41,502 nt of DNA from an uncultured Prevotellaceae bacterium (GCA_947302275.1 CAMYUW010000022.1:1-41502); one strand, 5' to 3'; positions 26,043-35,559 are shown, counted from the first letter of the stretch. Program-made: numbers and translations. The notes: a model not told the origin generated them from the letters alone.

Positions 26043-27491
26043 TTACAGGATGGGACTGAGCAGGCGGACGATGGACTCGAGCGCTTTCTGCATAAGCGGG
26101 CGCTGTTTCCACTTGCCCATGCTCACGCGTGTGCATTGAGCCATATCTTCTTCAAATATAGCCTTCATCTTGCTATTGAATTCCTTGCTGTAAACAAGGG
26201 CGTTGAACTCAAAATTATGCTCAAAACTGCGGAAGTCAAAATTGGTTGAACCTGTGGTGACAAACTCATCATCAATGATGAGCACCTTGGCATGCATCAT
26301 TCCTGATTCATAGTAATAGACTTTGACGCCCGACAACATACACTCCTTGATATAGGAACCCGTGGCAAGCCGCAGCATGACCGAGTCGGGTTTGCGCGGT
26401 ATCATCAGCCTGACATCGATGCCCGCCAGTGCAGCGCTCTGCATGGCCTTGAGCAGGGAATCGCTAGGCAGGAAATAGGGTGTCTGGATATAAAGACAGC
26501 GCTTGGCCAGGGTAATCGCCTTGAGGAAGACAAACGAGATGTTGTTCCATCGGCCAGTGGGTCCACTGCTCACCATCTGAACAAGATGCCCAGGAATGGC
26601 GGGCGGCACGTCAAAATGCTTCGGAGGATTGTTCAGCAGTTCCCGTGTGGTAAAGTCCCAATCGATGGCAAACGAATACTGCAATGCCGCAACCGCCTCG
26701 CCCCTGATGCGCAAGTGGGTGTCACGCCACGGCAGTTCCTTTGCCGTGCCCTTGACGTAGCGGTCGGCAATGTTCATACCGCCCACATAACCGATCTCGC
26801 CATCAATAACGACAACCTTGCGGTGGTTGCGCCAGTTGAGTCGGAAAAAGAACTGGGTAAACGTCAATTTCAAGAACGGGTGGACATCAACGCCAGCAGC
26901 ACGCAGCTGCTTCAGCACCCGCGAACGCATATAGAAAGACCCGACATAGTCATAGAGCACCCGCACCCGCACGCCCTCACGCGACTTGCGCTCCAGCAGG
27001 TTGATGAGGCGCCTTCCTGTCTCATCATCCTCAATGATGAAGTACTGCAAATGGATGTATTCCCTGGCTTGTCCAATGTCATGCAACAGGGCCTCAAACT
27101 TCTCCTGGCCCTGGGTAAACACCGTGATATCGTTACTGTCAAACAAATGAGGTTCGGTCAACTTGTTGACCAGCGAAACCAATTGCCGCGAGTCTTCGCT
27201 CAAGGAGGGTTCCATGCTGACGGCCTCGGGAAAATCGTTCATTCGTTTCAATTCCCTCAAGTGGGAACGGGAGATGACTCTCATACCTCTGAGACTGCGG
27301 CCAAAAACCAGATAAATAACCAATCCCACAACAGGCAGCAACACCAGCACGAGCATCCAAGCCATCGACTTGACAGGATTTCGGTTCTCGCTCAACACCA
27401 CCACAATGACGGCAAGCACAGTCAGGAAATATAACACCGTGAGGATGTCATAGACCAGGTTGGCGTATGGGAATAGTTCAGCAAGAATCAT
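26043..27491 (-). CDS. cls: Cardiolipin synthase, phospholipase D family
   Basis: A 482-residue inner-membrane enzyme that makes cardiolipin from phosphatidylglycerol. Two N-terminal transmembrane helices (about 12-34 and 42-63, PLDc_N type) precede two HKD catalytic motifs: His223-Lys225-Asp230 in HRKVVVIDGEIGYVGGMN and His400-Lys402-Asp407 in HAKVLIIDDEFVTTGSTN. Both motifs are intact. It is the first gene of the cls-ispE-grpE-dnaJ-rluA run. A hairpin terminator at 27536-27556 isolates it from the gene upstream, so a promoter should lie in 27492-27535, although I see no clean consensus there. Confidence 0.94.
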   Translation of the reverse strand: MILAELFPYANLVYDILTVLYFLTVLAVIVVVLSENRNPVKSMAWMLVLVLLPVVGLVIYLVFGRSLRGMRVISRSHLRELKRMNDFPEAVSMEPSLSEDSRQLVSLVNKLTEPHLFDSNDITVFTQGQEKFEALLHDIGQAREYIHLQYFIIEDDETGRRLINLLERKSREGVRVRVLYDYVGSFYMRSRVLKQLRAAGVDVHPFLKLTFTQFFFRLNWRNHRKVVVIDGEIGYVGGMNIADRYVKGTAKELPWRDTHLRIRGEAVAALQYSFAIDWDFTTRELLNNPPKHFDVPPAIPGHLVQMVSSGPTGRWNNISFVFLKAITLAKRCLYIQTPYFLPSDSLLKAMQSAALAGIDVRLMIPRKPDSVMLRLATGSYIKECMLSGVKVYYYESGMMHAKVLIIDDEFVTTGSTNFDFRSFEHNFEFNALVYSKEFNSKMKAIFEEDMAQCTRVSMGKWKQRPLMQKALESIVRLLSPIL

Positions 27492-27535
27492 ATCGCTGTT
27501 GGTATTTCAGGCATGTATCTATCAAAACAATAAAC

Positions 27536-27556
27536 GGACGTGACACAGTCACGCCC
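27536..27556 (-). terminator. Terminator between the sorting-tail gene and cls
   Basis: A 9-bp stem (27536-27544 with 27548-27556, one G-T pair) with a 3-base loop, followed on the minus strand by GTTTATTGTTTTGAT. It lies about 55 bases past the stop of the gene at 27610. Confidence 0.65.
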
Positions 27557-27609
27557 ATTCCAGTCTTTCTCTCCTCAAAACCGCGACAAGATGAGTCACT
27601 TGCAGCGCA

Positions 27610-27921
27610 TTAACGCACCACCACCTTGCGCGACCACTGATTACTGCACTTCACAATGTAGAATCCCTTAGGGAAATCAACCGTGGTGCGTTGCTCGGCA
27701 GCCACGCGGACAACCTTGACAAGCTGGCCAGTAATCGAATAAACATTGAAAGTGGCGTCACTGCTGCCCGCAATAAAGACGATGCGACCCTCAGAGCCCT
27801 GTGCAACAGGACCATTGGAAGCGGTCTCCACCCGTTGGGGCAAGAAGTTGTCGGGCATTGGGATGGCTTGCATTCCACCCATTGCCGACAGGGCTACCAA
27901 TATGTAGAGTAATCGTCTCAT
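27610..27921 (-). CDS. Small exported protein made of a T9SS-like C-terminal tail domain
   Basis: A 103-residue protein. Residues 1-19 are a signal peptide (MRRLLYILVALSAMGGMQA), residues 20-45 a low-complexity linker, and residues about 46-103 a beta-rich domain (FNVYSITGQLVKVVRVAAEQ, then TVDFPKGFYIVKCSN, SRKVVVR). The domain resembles type IX secretion sorting tails and the related C-terminal domains of Bacteroidales exported proteins, yet there is no cargo domain ahead of it. It has a perfect-looking promoter (27948-27977) and a terminator, so it is a real, monocistronic gene and not a gene fragment. Its single Cys is in VKCSN. Role unknown; a processed remnant, a secretion competitor or a surface lipid-anchored peptide are possibilities. 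Confidence 0.75.
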   Translation of the reverse strand: MRRLLYILVALSAMGGMQAIPMPDNFLPQRVETASNGPVAQGSEGRIVFIAGSSDATFNVYSITGQLVKVVRVAAEQRTTVDFPKGFYIVKCSNQWSRKVVVR

Positions 27922-27947
27922 CTTGCGTTTCGTTCGGTTTCAATCTG

Positions 27948-27977
27948 CAAAATTAATACATTCTGCAAAAAAGTCAA
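27948..27977 (-). promoter_or_regulatory. Promoter of the small sorting-tail gene
   Basis: Minus strand: -7 TAATTTTG (27948-27955) and -33 TTG (27975-27977), spacer 19, about 27 bases upstream of the ATG. Confidence 0.7.
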
Positions 27978-28079
27978 GCATTTTTCGCGATTTTTTATGT
28001 TTTAGACTCCTTTTAGGGCTTAAAGTAACATCGCATCGGCCATTTTTAACATGAATTAATCCCCATCCATGAGTAAAAA

Positions 28080-28117
28080 AAGAAAGAGTCGACTCATAAA
28101 AAAGCCGACTCTTTCTT
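28080..28117 (-). terminator. Terminator of the first dockerin protease gene
   Basis: A perfect 12-bp stem (28080-28091 with 28106-28117), followed on the minus strand by a run of six T, 22 bases past the stop codon at 28140. Confidence 0.85.
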
Positions 28118-28139
28118 ATCAATTTTACGCTATGGCCGA

Positions 28140-30554
28140 TTACCAGGTACCACTCAACAGATAGTCAACCAGTAAGGTCACATCGTTGATATTCACCTCG
28201 CCGTCCAAGTTGCAGTCAGCAGCCACCATATCAAAGCTGGTGCTGCCACTGAGCAGGACGTCAACCAGGAGGGTAACATCATCGATGTTGATCAGGCCAT
28301 TGCCGTCAACATCACCACGGATGCTCTCACCTTGCTTGAGGACAACTTCCTTAATGTTACTCCAGTTGCTCTCGGTACCATTGACATAGTAGGATTTCAC
28401 GCGGTACAGATAAGGAGTAGCGGGAAGCAAGCCGGTTACCGTATAGAACTTGTCGGATGTGATGCCTTCAATCAGACGGAACTCAGCATCTCCACTTTCA
28501 TTGGCACGGAACTGGAAGGGCTCGGGATCGGTGATCTCGCCGCCATAAATCTTGATGCTCTGAATCTCAGGATAGTAACCTGTGATGAACTTCACAAATC
28601 CATGACTGCCCACCTCAAGGACTACCAGATAGGTCTCAACATCCTTAGCCAGCACAAGATTCTTGGTCTCAAGATCAGTAGCTACATCCAGAGTGGTTGC
28701 AGAGCCCTTGGTGTAAGACTTGGCCTTGATGATAACGCTTACTTTGCTATAGCCAGCCATATCACAGTTTGCAGTGATAACCGAATTGCGGCCAGGCGAG
28801 AGGAAACCACCGTCCAGATAGAGATTGGAGCCGGTAAAGGTCCAGCCTTCGGGCAAATAGTTGGCGGCATCTGCAGCATGGTTAGTATTCTCCTTGGGCA
28901 CATCACTCCAGTCGGCCTCGGAAAGGAGAGTCACATCGGGCTTAACCCTTACCTCAAGCGTGTAGCTGGTCACATTCTCGGCCGGGGTCTGGTCGGTCCA
29001 GTCGGCACGGAACGAGGTTGCAGTAACGGACTGTTCGTCGACAGGCTGCATGACGGGACGGTACAATTCATAAACCGATACGCCGTGCAATGTGATTACG
29101 AAGTCCTCAACACCATCGGTGCTGACGGTAATAGTTGCAGTGTAGTCGCCCTCGGTCTTAGGAGCGTAGGTCACGTTGATGGCCTGGTTTACCTTGCCAT
29201 CTTCATCGGGAGTGAGGGCATTGTTATCGAGGCTGAACACACCGTTCTCGTCGTTGAGCGTCAGAGTTACATTGCTCTCCAGATTGCGGCCAGTGAGGGT
29301 GAATCTGGACGAAGCGGTATTGTTCTTGTAGCATTCCATCGAGAGCTCGGTCTTATCGGTCTTGAGGCGAGGAGCCTTGATGGGGGGCTGGATACCGATC
29401 ACCATCTGCTGATACTGGTTGAAGGTTGAACCACCACCATTGAAGGCATTCAATGCATAGTAGTTATTGTAATCACCGCTCCAGCCGAAGTTGATGTGGT
29501 ATTTATTGGTGTTAGCGTCATAACCGTCCACATTGAAGGCATGGCCACCGCCAAAGAAGCCACCGGCAATTGCGCAGAAGACGATGGGGCGCTCCTCGAC
29601 CAGCTCATCCTGGATCATTGCAGCCCACTCGGCATCGGTGTAGAGGGTGGTACCACCACTGTAAGCGCTGGTCTTCTTGACAACGCGCACGGTTTCCTCA
29701 TCATAGCCGAAGAACTTGAAAGCATTGGCAATCAAGATGACACTGTCGGCATCCACACCACTACCACCTGCAGCACTGGTACCATAGGCCATGTGTTCGG
29801 CCTGGCCCACATAGCGCATCAGAGTGGCGACGGCATTGGCTTGTTGAGTCGTATAACCACTGGTGTAACGGTCAAGCATATTGTCCCAGTCAAAGGTAAC
29901 AGGAGGCAGAGCTGCAACGTTAACATAGGAAGAGCTCCAAGCAGAAGTACTCAATTCGCACCTGTAGCCCGGCACCTGAGGAGTCTCATAGTCGGGATAT
30001 TTCCAGTAGTGGAACACCAATGCAGCCGAAGTAGCAGGACAACCTGTGTAGCACTGGCTACCATTGATGACACACTGGTTCCAATAGGGAGCTTCCTGGT
30101 CCCATAAGCCGGTGAGCAGGGGAGCAACACTTGGAATGCGTGCAGGACCCATCATCGATGGTGTCTCTACCTGCATACCCTCATGAGCCTGAAGATACTC
30201 GATCTGCTCCTTGTAGGTTGCCAACCAAGCCTTCATGTTGCAAGGTATGGTATTGATGTTCAGGGGAGCATCGCCATAGCCCAAGATTTCCTCGGCCCGG
30301 TCATCACCTGACACAATCACATAACCATTCTGGGAATTGAAGATGTAATAAACGGCACGGTCCATCATCTGGGAGTTCATCTCGGCATGAGCTAGTTTCA
30401 TTTCTCCACTAATGGGAGCCCTGAGTTTACCACCATACAGCTTCTGCTGTACAAAATTCTGAGCTTTCGCCTGGGCCGTCCTCACATCGACGGGCATGGC
30501 CGACAACTGGATTGCCGCAAACAATACTGCAGCAAATAGTAAGATTCTTCTCAT
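28140..30554 (-). CDS. Secreted C10 cysteine protease with dockerin (array copy A)
   Basis: An 804-residue exported protease. Signal peptide 1-18; Spi-like propeptide about 19-140 (YVIVSGDDRAEEILGYG); C10 catalytic domain about 145-395 with WDQ, Cys172 in CYTGCPATS, His338 in GGHAFNVDGY and NFGWSGDY. An Ig-like domain (about 398-490) and an FN3-like domain follow; the latter starts at FRADWTDQTPAENVTSYTLE and is interrupted by a choice-of-anchor-J-like module (LPEGWTFTGSNLYLDGGFLS) before resuming at ITSDKFYTVTGLLPATPYLY. The C-terminus (about 748-804) is a two-repeat dockerin with loops DVDGNGLINIDD and DCNLDGEVNIND, both with intact calcium ligands. Unlike the other four copies it lacks the CxxC in the dockerin linker. 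Own promoter and terminator. Confidence 0.93.
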   Translation of the reverse strand: MRRILLFAAVLFAAIQLSAMPVDVRTAQAKAQNFVQQKLYGGKLRAPISGEMKLAHAEMNSQMMDRAVYYIFNSQNGYVIVSGDDRAEEILGYGDAPLNINTIPCNMKAWLATYKEQIEYLQAHEGMQVETPSMMGPARIPSVAPLLTGLWDQEAPYWNQCVINGSQCYTGCPATSAALVFHYWKYPDYETPQVPGYRCELSTSAWSSSYVNVAALPPVTFDWDNMLDRYTSGYTTQQANAVATLMRYVGQAEHMAYGTSAAGGSGVDADSVILIANAFKFFGYDEETVRVVKKTSAYSGGTTLYTDAEWAAMIQDELVEERPIVFCAIAGGFFGGGHAFNVDGYDANTNKYHINFGWSGDYNNYYALNAFNGGGSTFNQYQQMVIGIQPPIKAPRLKTDKTELSMECYKNNTASSRFTLTGRNLESNVTLTLNDENGVFSLDNNALTPDEDGKVNQAINVTYAPKTEGDYTATITVSTDGVEDFVITLHGVSVYELYRPVMQPVDEQSVTATSFRADWTDQTPAENVTSYTLEVRVKPDVTLLSEADWSDVPKENTNHAADAANYLPEGWTFTGSNLYLDGGFLSPGRNSVITANCDMAGYSKVSVIIKAKSYTKGSATTLDVATDLETKNLVLAKDVETYLVVLEVGSHGFVKFITGYYPEIQSIKIYGGEITDPEPFQFRANESGDAEFRLIEGITSDKFYTVTGLLPATPYLYRVKSYYVNGTESNWSNIKEVVLKQGESIRGDVDGNGLINIDDVTLLVDVLLSGSTSFDMVAADCNLDGEVNINDVTLLVDYLLSGTW

Positions 30555-30663
30555 AAAAAACTATTATAAACTATTGATTATTAAGTAATTAATTCTAACG
30601 CTTCAGTAGGTTAATGCTGATTAAACACATTATAATTATGCATAATGGTGCTTAAAACGTTCG

Positions 30664-30694
30664 CAAAATTACACCAAAAACAATAAAAAAGCAA
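30664..30694 (-). promoter_or_regulatory. Promoter of array copy A
   Basis: Minus strand: -7 TAATTTTG (30664-30671), -33 TTG (30692-30694), spacer 20. It predicts a leader of about 100 bases. The 306-base gap 30555-30860 otherwise holds AT-rich sequence and the hairpins at 30779-30845. Confidence 0.75.
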
Positions 30695-30778
30695 CTATTT
30701 TATCTAAAAAAATAAAAGAAATAAAGCCCCTTTCAACAGTATTTATAGATTACGGTAGTTAAACGTCTCGTTTTCAGG

Positions 30779-30845
30779 CCACAATCAAGTTGTGGCTCCT
30801 CACTGCGCCCCCAAAGCACGATGTGGAGCCACAACATTATGGATT
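30779..30845 (-). terminator. Hairpins after array copy B (possible terminator)
   Basis: GTTGTGGCTCC (30789-30799) pairs perfectly with GGAGCCACAAC (30835-30845) across a 35-base loop. A third segment, CCACAA at 30779-30784, can instead pair with 30790-30795. No T-run follows on the minus strand, so termination is uncertain. Confidence 0.45.
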
Positions 30846-30860
30846 GGGTATCGCAATGGA

Positions 30861-33218
30861 TTAATGTCCGCCTAGCAGCAGATCGATAAGGACGGTCACG
30901 TCGGTGATGTTCACAATGGTGTCGCCATCGACATCAGCACAGATAGCACAGGCACTGCTACCGCTACCCAGCAGATAGTCGACAAGGTCAGTCACGTCGG
31001 TGATGTCCACCACATGGTCATGATTCACATCGCCCGCATCAAAGTTATGCCCACTGCCATCGAGGGTAAGAATCTGTTCCTCGCTCCAGCCGCTGTCCGT
31101 TCCGTCAATGTAATGGGCCATCACATGATAAAAGAAGGTGCCGCCAGCGGTCAGTCCATCAACCCTGTAGCTCTTGTCGGTAATGCCAGTAATCAAGCGG
31201 TAATTCTCGTCTCCGCTCTCGCTGGCCCTGAATGACACAGACGAGGCATCACCTGCATAAATCCTGATGGACTGGATCATGGGATAATAACCCGCTTTGA
31301 AACTTATCTGGTCGCCTTCGGCACAATCAAGCACGACAGTGATGGGGGCATAATAGAATGGAAGTTCTATCGTCTCGCTGGCCAGGCTGGTCGATACTGT
31401 AAGCTCAGACGGATCACCCCAAGAGCCATAACTGCGGCCGGTCACAACTACGGTCACCTTATCATATCCCTTGAGTTGAAGTTCATCGGTGGTGATGACA
31501 CTGTTGCGACGCGGCATGATGCAACCGCCCTCCAGGTTAAACTCGGTACCCGTGAAGCTCCAGCCTTCCGGTAAGTAATCGGTGGCATGGGAAGCCTGGT
31601 TACTGGGGTTCATTTGCGGCAGGTCGCTGAAATCGGCCTCTTCCAGCAGGATATAGTCGGGCTTGGCATAGACTTCCAGCGAATAACCGGTCAAATTCTG
31701 GGCAGGGGTCTCGTCGGTCCAACGAGCGATGAAAGACGTGTTCGTGATGTCACTTTCAAGCGCCGGTTGCATCACCGGAGGATAAACCTCAAGTGGTGCC
31801 GTGCCATTCAAGGTGATGGTAAGAGGATAAGCACCCTCACTGGTACAAACTATGGTTGCAGCATCAGTGCCTACTGCCTGGGGGCTGTAGGTCACAGTAA
31901 TATCCTGTCCGGCCTCGGCGGCATCCATGCTCAATGTTGCGGGAGCAATGCTGAAGACACCCTCAGAATCGTTGAGGGTCAAAGTCACGTCACCCGTCAG
32001 GTTGGTACCTTTGAAACTAAAAGTAGCCACAGAAGGTTTACCCGTGTAGGCCACCATATCGAGTCTATTGGGATAGGCCTGTAGGCGAGGATTCTCATAA
32101 CCTTCAGGTGGCTGGATGCCAATGACCATCTGCTGGCCGGAGCCGAAGGTGTAATCACCATAGGAGAAGGCATTCAAGGCAAAATGGCCGTTACCCCTGC
32201 CATTCCATCCCCAGTTGATATGATAAGTGTCACTGGCTGCATCATAACCATCCACATTGAACGCATGCCCGGCACCCGTCAGATTGTCATAGGCACAATA
32301 CACGATGGGACGGCCTGCCGTCAATTCGGCCTGAATCAAGCCGCCCCACTGGGTGTCAGTGTAGTTGGCATAGCCCAAATCATCGGCCTTGAACAAGAGC
32401 TGGGCATTCTGGTCATACTCAAAAAACTTGACGGCACGCAGAACATCATTTCCATAGGCACCGCTGCCGCTGATGGTATAGTCCATCTCCTCGACCTGAC
32501 CGATATAGCGCATCAAGTGAGCGACAGCAGTGGCTTGCACGTCATTGTAGCAACCCTCGATGTAGTCGTCAAGCATATTGGCCCAGTCAAAGATTGTAGG
32601 CGGCAGCTCGGGCAACACGACGCCATAGCTGGGCATGGTGTAAGACGGAGCGGCAGGTGTCTGCTGCTTAGGGTATTTCCAGTAGTGGAACACCATCGAA
32701 AGCGAGGTGGCTGGACACCCTGTGAAACAGGTGTCGGTGCCGAAGACGGGACACTCGTTCCAGTAGGGGGCATCCTGACTCCAGTTAGCTGTCAACAACG
32801 GATTGACCGTTTGACCGACACGTTGTGGAGCGTTCACCTGCACATCGGGATGGGTCTGCAAGTATTCAATCTGATGCTTGTATAGTGATAACCAGTATCT
32901 CATGTTCGCTGGCATCTGATTCATGTCGAGCGCTTGGTCACCGTAGGCTAGCACCTCGTGGCCGCGGTCATCACCCGAAACGATAACGAACGAGTTGCCG
33001 GCATTAAAGATATAATAGACAGGAACTGCCGCATTGTTCAACTCGACATGGGCGAGTTTGAGGCCATTACGTGCAGGGGCCATCATTCGGCCCGTAGAAA
33101 TCTGATGATTCAAGAAATGCTGTGCTCTGGTCCTTGCTGCCGCCTCATCGACGCTAGCCGACCATACCTGGATTGCCGACAGCAAGAGAGCTGCAAGCAG
33201 GAAATGGATTCTTCTCAT
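30861..33218 (-). CDS. Secreted C10 cysteine protease with dockerin (array copy B)
   Basis: A 785-residue exported protease. The start is set at 33218 (MRRIHFLLAALLLSAIQVWS), because the -7 promoter box at 33257-33264 lies between it and an upstream in-frame ATG at 33314, and only this start gives a signal peptide at the N-terminus. Propeptide about 20-135 (FVIVSGDDRGHEVLAYG); catalytic domain with WSQ, Cys168 in CFTGCPATS, His318 in AGHAFNVDGY and NWGWNGRGNG. Then come an Ig-like domain and an FN3-like domain (FIARWTDETPAQNLTGYSLE) with an inserted choice-of-anchor-J-like module (LPEGWSFTGTEFNLEGGCIM). The dockerin loops are DVNHDHVVDITD and DVDGDTIVNITD, joined by a linker with CAIC. Confidence 0.93.
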   Translation of the reverse strand: MRRIHFLLAALLLSAIQVWSASVDEAAARTRAQHFLNHQISTGRMMAPARNGLKLAHVELNNAAVPVYYIFNAGNSFVIVSGDDRGHEVLAYGDQALDMNQMPANMRYWLSLYKHQIEYLQTHPDVQVNAPQRVGQTVNPLLTANWSQDAPYWNECPVFGTDTCFTGCPATSLSMVFHYWKYPKQQTPAAPSYTMPSYGVVLPELPPTIFDWANMLDDYIEGCYNDVQATAVAHLMRYIGQVEEMDYTISGSGAYGNDVLRAVKFFEYDQNAQLLFKADDLGYANYTDTQWGGLIQAELTAGRPIVYCAYDNLTGAGHAFNVDGYDAASDTYHINWGWNGRGNGHFALNAFSYGDYTFGSGQQMVIGIQPPEGYENPRLQAYPNRLDMVAYTGKPSVATFSFKGTNLTGDVTLTLNDSEGVFSIAPATLSMDAAEAGQDITVTYSPQAVGTDAATIVCTSEGAYPLTITLNGTAPLEVYPPVMQPALESDITNTSFIARWTDETPAQNLTGYSLEVYAKPDYILLEEADFSDLPQMNPSNQASHATDYLPEGWSFTGTEFNLEGGCIMPRRNSVITTDELQLKGYDKVTVVVTGRSYGSWGDPSELTVSTSLASETIELPFYYAPITVVLDCAEGDQISFKAGYYPMIQSIRIYAGDASSVSFRASESGDENYRLITGITDKSYRVDGLTAGGTFFYHVMAHYIDGTDSGWSEEQILTLDGSGHNFDAGDVNHDHVVDITDVTDLVDYLLGSGSSACAICADVDGDTIVNITDVTVLIDLLLGGH

Positions 33219-33256
33219 GTTGATAGTGATAAGTGTTATGTTAAAGGTAGGTGCCG

Positions 33257-33264
33257 CAAAGGTA
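33257..33264 (-). promoter_or_regulatory. -7 element of array copy B
   Basis: Minus strand TACCTTTG, a full -7 consensus match 38 bases upstream of the ATG at 33218. No clear -33 TTG is seen at 19-20 bases. It decides the start codon of copy B. Confidence 0.6.
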
Positions 33265-33312
33265 ATACAATATCGGCGATTAAGGCCCATACTACCGGGG
33301 AAATCACCACAC

Positions 33313-33354
33313 AAAAAGCGGGCCTAGGGAATCATCTCCCTTGGTCCCGCTTTT
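33313..33354 (-). terminator. Terminator of array copy C
   Basis: A long imperfect stem (left 33313-33330, right 33337-33354; one T-T mismatch and one bulged T) with AAAA/TTTT at its base, giving a T-run on the minus strand. It starts 19 bases past the stop codon. Confidence 0.8.
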
Positions 33355-33372
33355 ACAGTTGATTGTAGCAGA

Positions 33373-35505
33373 TTAGTTCTGGCCTCCTAACAGCCTATCA
33401 ATAAGGGCCGTAACGTCGCCGATGGTCACACCCTCAACACCATTGACATCAGCACAGTCGGCACAGATTTCCACATCACCGCCCAGCAGGTAATCAATCA
33501 GATCGGTCACGTCCTTAATGGAAACGTTGCCGTCATGGTTCGCGTCACCATCCTTGTGAACCGGGCCGTTATCTACCAGAGTCACCGTCTCGATGTTGCT
33601 CCAAGCGCTCTGGGTACCGTTAATATAGTAAGCCTTTACTCTGTAGTTGAATGTGCCACCCTCGGTCAGACCCGTCACGGTGTAGAACTTGTTGGTGATA
33701 TCGGTAATCACTCGGCTGTCGGCGTCATCCGACTTGGCGGGAATGGTAAACATCATCTTGGCTGCATCGTTCGTTGCGCTGTAGATGTCCACCTGGTCAA
33801 CGACCACACGCTTGGTATTGGAACCATCACCTCCAGTGATGGTCACCTTCTGCTCGTCATTGGCCTCGCAGTTCAAGACAAAAGTATATATCTGTTCGGT
33901 TGTCACGACAGCACTGGCCACGCTGTTACCACATGAAACGGTAACGGGAATATCGGAGTCGACATCCTGATAAGGCCTCATGGTGAGCATAACGGTCATC
34001 TTACCGCCGCTCTGCGTCATGTCGAGTGCGGGCGTGGTGATCGTGCCCACACTGCCGCCGCCACCCAGACGGACGCCACCGCGGGCCTCGTAGGCATTAG
34101 AGCACTCCCAGCCAGCGTTAGATGCGACACTAGACATCTTCTTAATGGGTGTTGACGAATTAGTACTAGCATAGGGGAAACTCTCGCTGAATACCAATTC
34201 ATACACACCGGGCTCACTGCCGTCGTCGGCGTTCACCTCCAGGGTGTAGCTGGTGACGTTCTCGTCAGGAGTCTCGTCGGTCCAGTCGGCACGGAACGAG
34301 GTCAGGGTGATATAGTTCTCGTTGGCAGGCAGCATCACGGGATCGTAAGATTCGATGGGAGCAGGCGGCTCAATGCCCATGACCATCAACTCACCCAAGC
34401 TGTAGCTATAGCCCTGATTGTTGAACGCACGCAAGGCGAAATAGCCGTTACCTGTGCCACCCCAACCCCAGTTGATGGAGTAGTTGCCACTGGAAGCATC
34501 ATAACCATCGACATTGAAGGCGTGGCCGTAGAACGAGTTATAGGCATTGCTATAGCTGTAAGCGCAATAAACCACGGGACGGCCTGCGGCGAGTTCTTCC
34601 TGAAGCATCACGCTCCAGTCAGCGTCATTGATGAGCATGTTTTCGCCATTGGTATCAAAGTTCAGTGTGGCCTTGTACTCGACATGGGCATCCACATAGC
34701 CAAACAGGTGGCAAGCACGGATGATGTCATCCTCCCAAGCCTCGCTGCCCTCGTTGGTGTAATCCATTTCTTCGGCCTGGCCAATGTAGCGCATGAGCCA
34801 TGCCACAGCATTTCTCTGGACATCGCTAGCACTATAATTGTACACAGGCAACATGTTAGCCCAGTCAAAAGTGATGGGAGGCAGAGCGGCAAGGTCAAAC
34901 TTGCGGGTGCGGGTCGTGTAACCAGGAACCGAGGGTGTGGGCTGGGTGGGATACTGCCACTTGTAGAACACCTGTGCCAGCGAGGTGCATGCGCAACCGG
35001 TCAAGCCGCGGCGGTCACCATCCATGGGGCACTGGTTATAGTAGGGGTAGCCCTGATCCCACTTGGCCTCAAGCATCGGTGCAATGCTCTCGGTGCGGTT
35101 GGCTCTCATCTGAGGTTTCTCCACCACCAAGCCCGGGTGGGCCTGCAAGTACTCTACCTGGCCCTTGTAGCTATCCAGCCAGAACTTCATGTTCTCGGGC
35201 AGTTTGTTCATGTTGAGTTCACCCTCGCCAAAGGCAAGAATTTCCTGGGCACGGTCATCACCAGCGACAACGACAAAGCCCCTATCGGTGTTGATGACAT
35301 AGTAGGCCGCCTTGCTGGCATTGGACGAATTCAATTCCTGATGAACTGACTTGATAACGGGAACTGTGGCATTGATTCCCTGTTTGCTCATTCGGCCCAT
35401 CATGAATTGTTGAGCCATCGACTTAGCCGCAGATACATGGATATCGGCTGCCGAAATCTGCAAGGTCGCCATCACGAGGGCGACAAGAAGTAGCATCTTT
35501 CTCAT
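33373..35505 (-). CDS. Secreted C10 cysteine protease with dockerin (array copy C, short form)
   Basis: A 710-residue exported protease, the shortest of the array. Signal peptide 1-19; propeptide about 20-140 (FVVVAGDDRAQEILAFG); catalytic domain with WDQ, Cys171 in GLTGCACTS, His328 in YGHAFNVDGY and NWGWGGTGNG. The Ig-like domain present in copies A, B, D and E is missing: the catalytic domain runs almost directly into FN3 (FRADWTDETPDENVTSYTLE). The FN3 insert is a jelly-roll-like module different in detail from A and B (FSESFPYASTNSSTPIKKMS). The dockerin has one complete loop, DANHDGNVSIKD, and one degenerate loop, DVNGVEGVTIGD, with CADC in the linker. Its 3' end is very similar to that of copy E. 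Own promoter and terminator. Confidence 0.93.
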   Translation of the reverse strand: MRKMLLLVALVMATLQISAADIHVSAAKSMAQQFMMGRMSKQGINATVPVIKSVHQELNSSNASKAAYYVINTDRGFVVVAGDDRAQEILAFGEGELNMNKLPENMKFWLDSYKGQVEYLQAHPGLVVEKPQMRANRTESIAPMLEAKWDQGYPYYNQCPMDGDRRGLTGCACTSLAQVFYKWQYPTQPTPSVPGYTTRTRKFDLAALPPITFDWANMLPVYNYSASDVQRNAVAWLMRYIGQAEEMDYTNEGSEAWEDDIIRACHLFGYVDAHVEYKATLNFDTNGENMLINDADWSVMLQEELAAGRPVVYCAYSYSNAYNSFYGHAFNVDGYDASSGNYSINWGWGGTGNGYFALRAFNNQGYSYSLGELMVMGIEPPAPIESYDPVMLPANENYITLTSFRADWTDETPDENVTSYTLEVNADDGSEPGVYELVFSESFPYASTNSSTPIKKMSSVASNAGWECSNAYEARGGVRLGGGGSVGTITTPALDMTQSGGKMTVMLTMRPYQDVDSDIPVTVSCGNSVASAVVTTEQIYTFVLNCEANDEQKVTITGGDGSNTKRVVVDQVDIYSATNDAAKMMFTIPAKSDDADSRVITDITNKFYTVTGLTEGGTFNYRVKAYYINGTQSAWSNIETVTLVDNGPVHKDGDANHDGNVSIKDVTDLIDYLLGGDVEICADCADVNGVEGVTIGDVTALIDRLLGGQN

Positions 35506-35559
35506 AAAATAAAGTGTTATAATTGTTTATAGCTAATGGCAAGTACTCATTAATTGTGA

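Noticed and set aside
33219..33314. Longer N-terminus of array copy B from the ATG at 33314
   Set aside because: The extra 32 residues precede a perfect signal peptide and would lie upstream of the -7 promoter box at 33257-33264.
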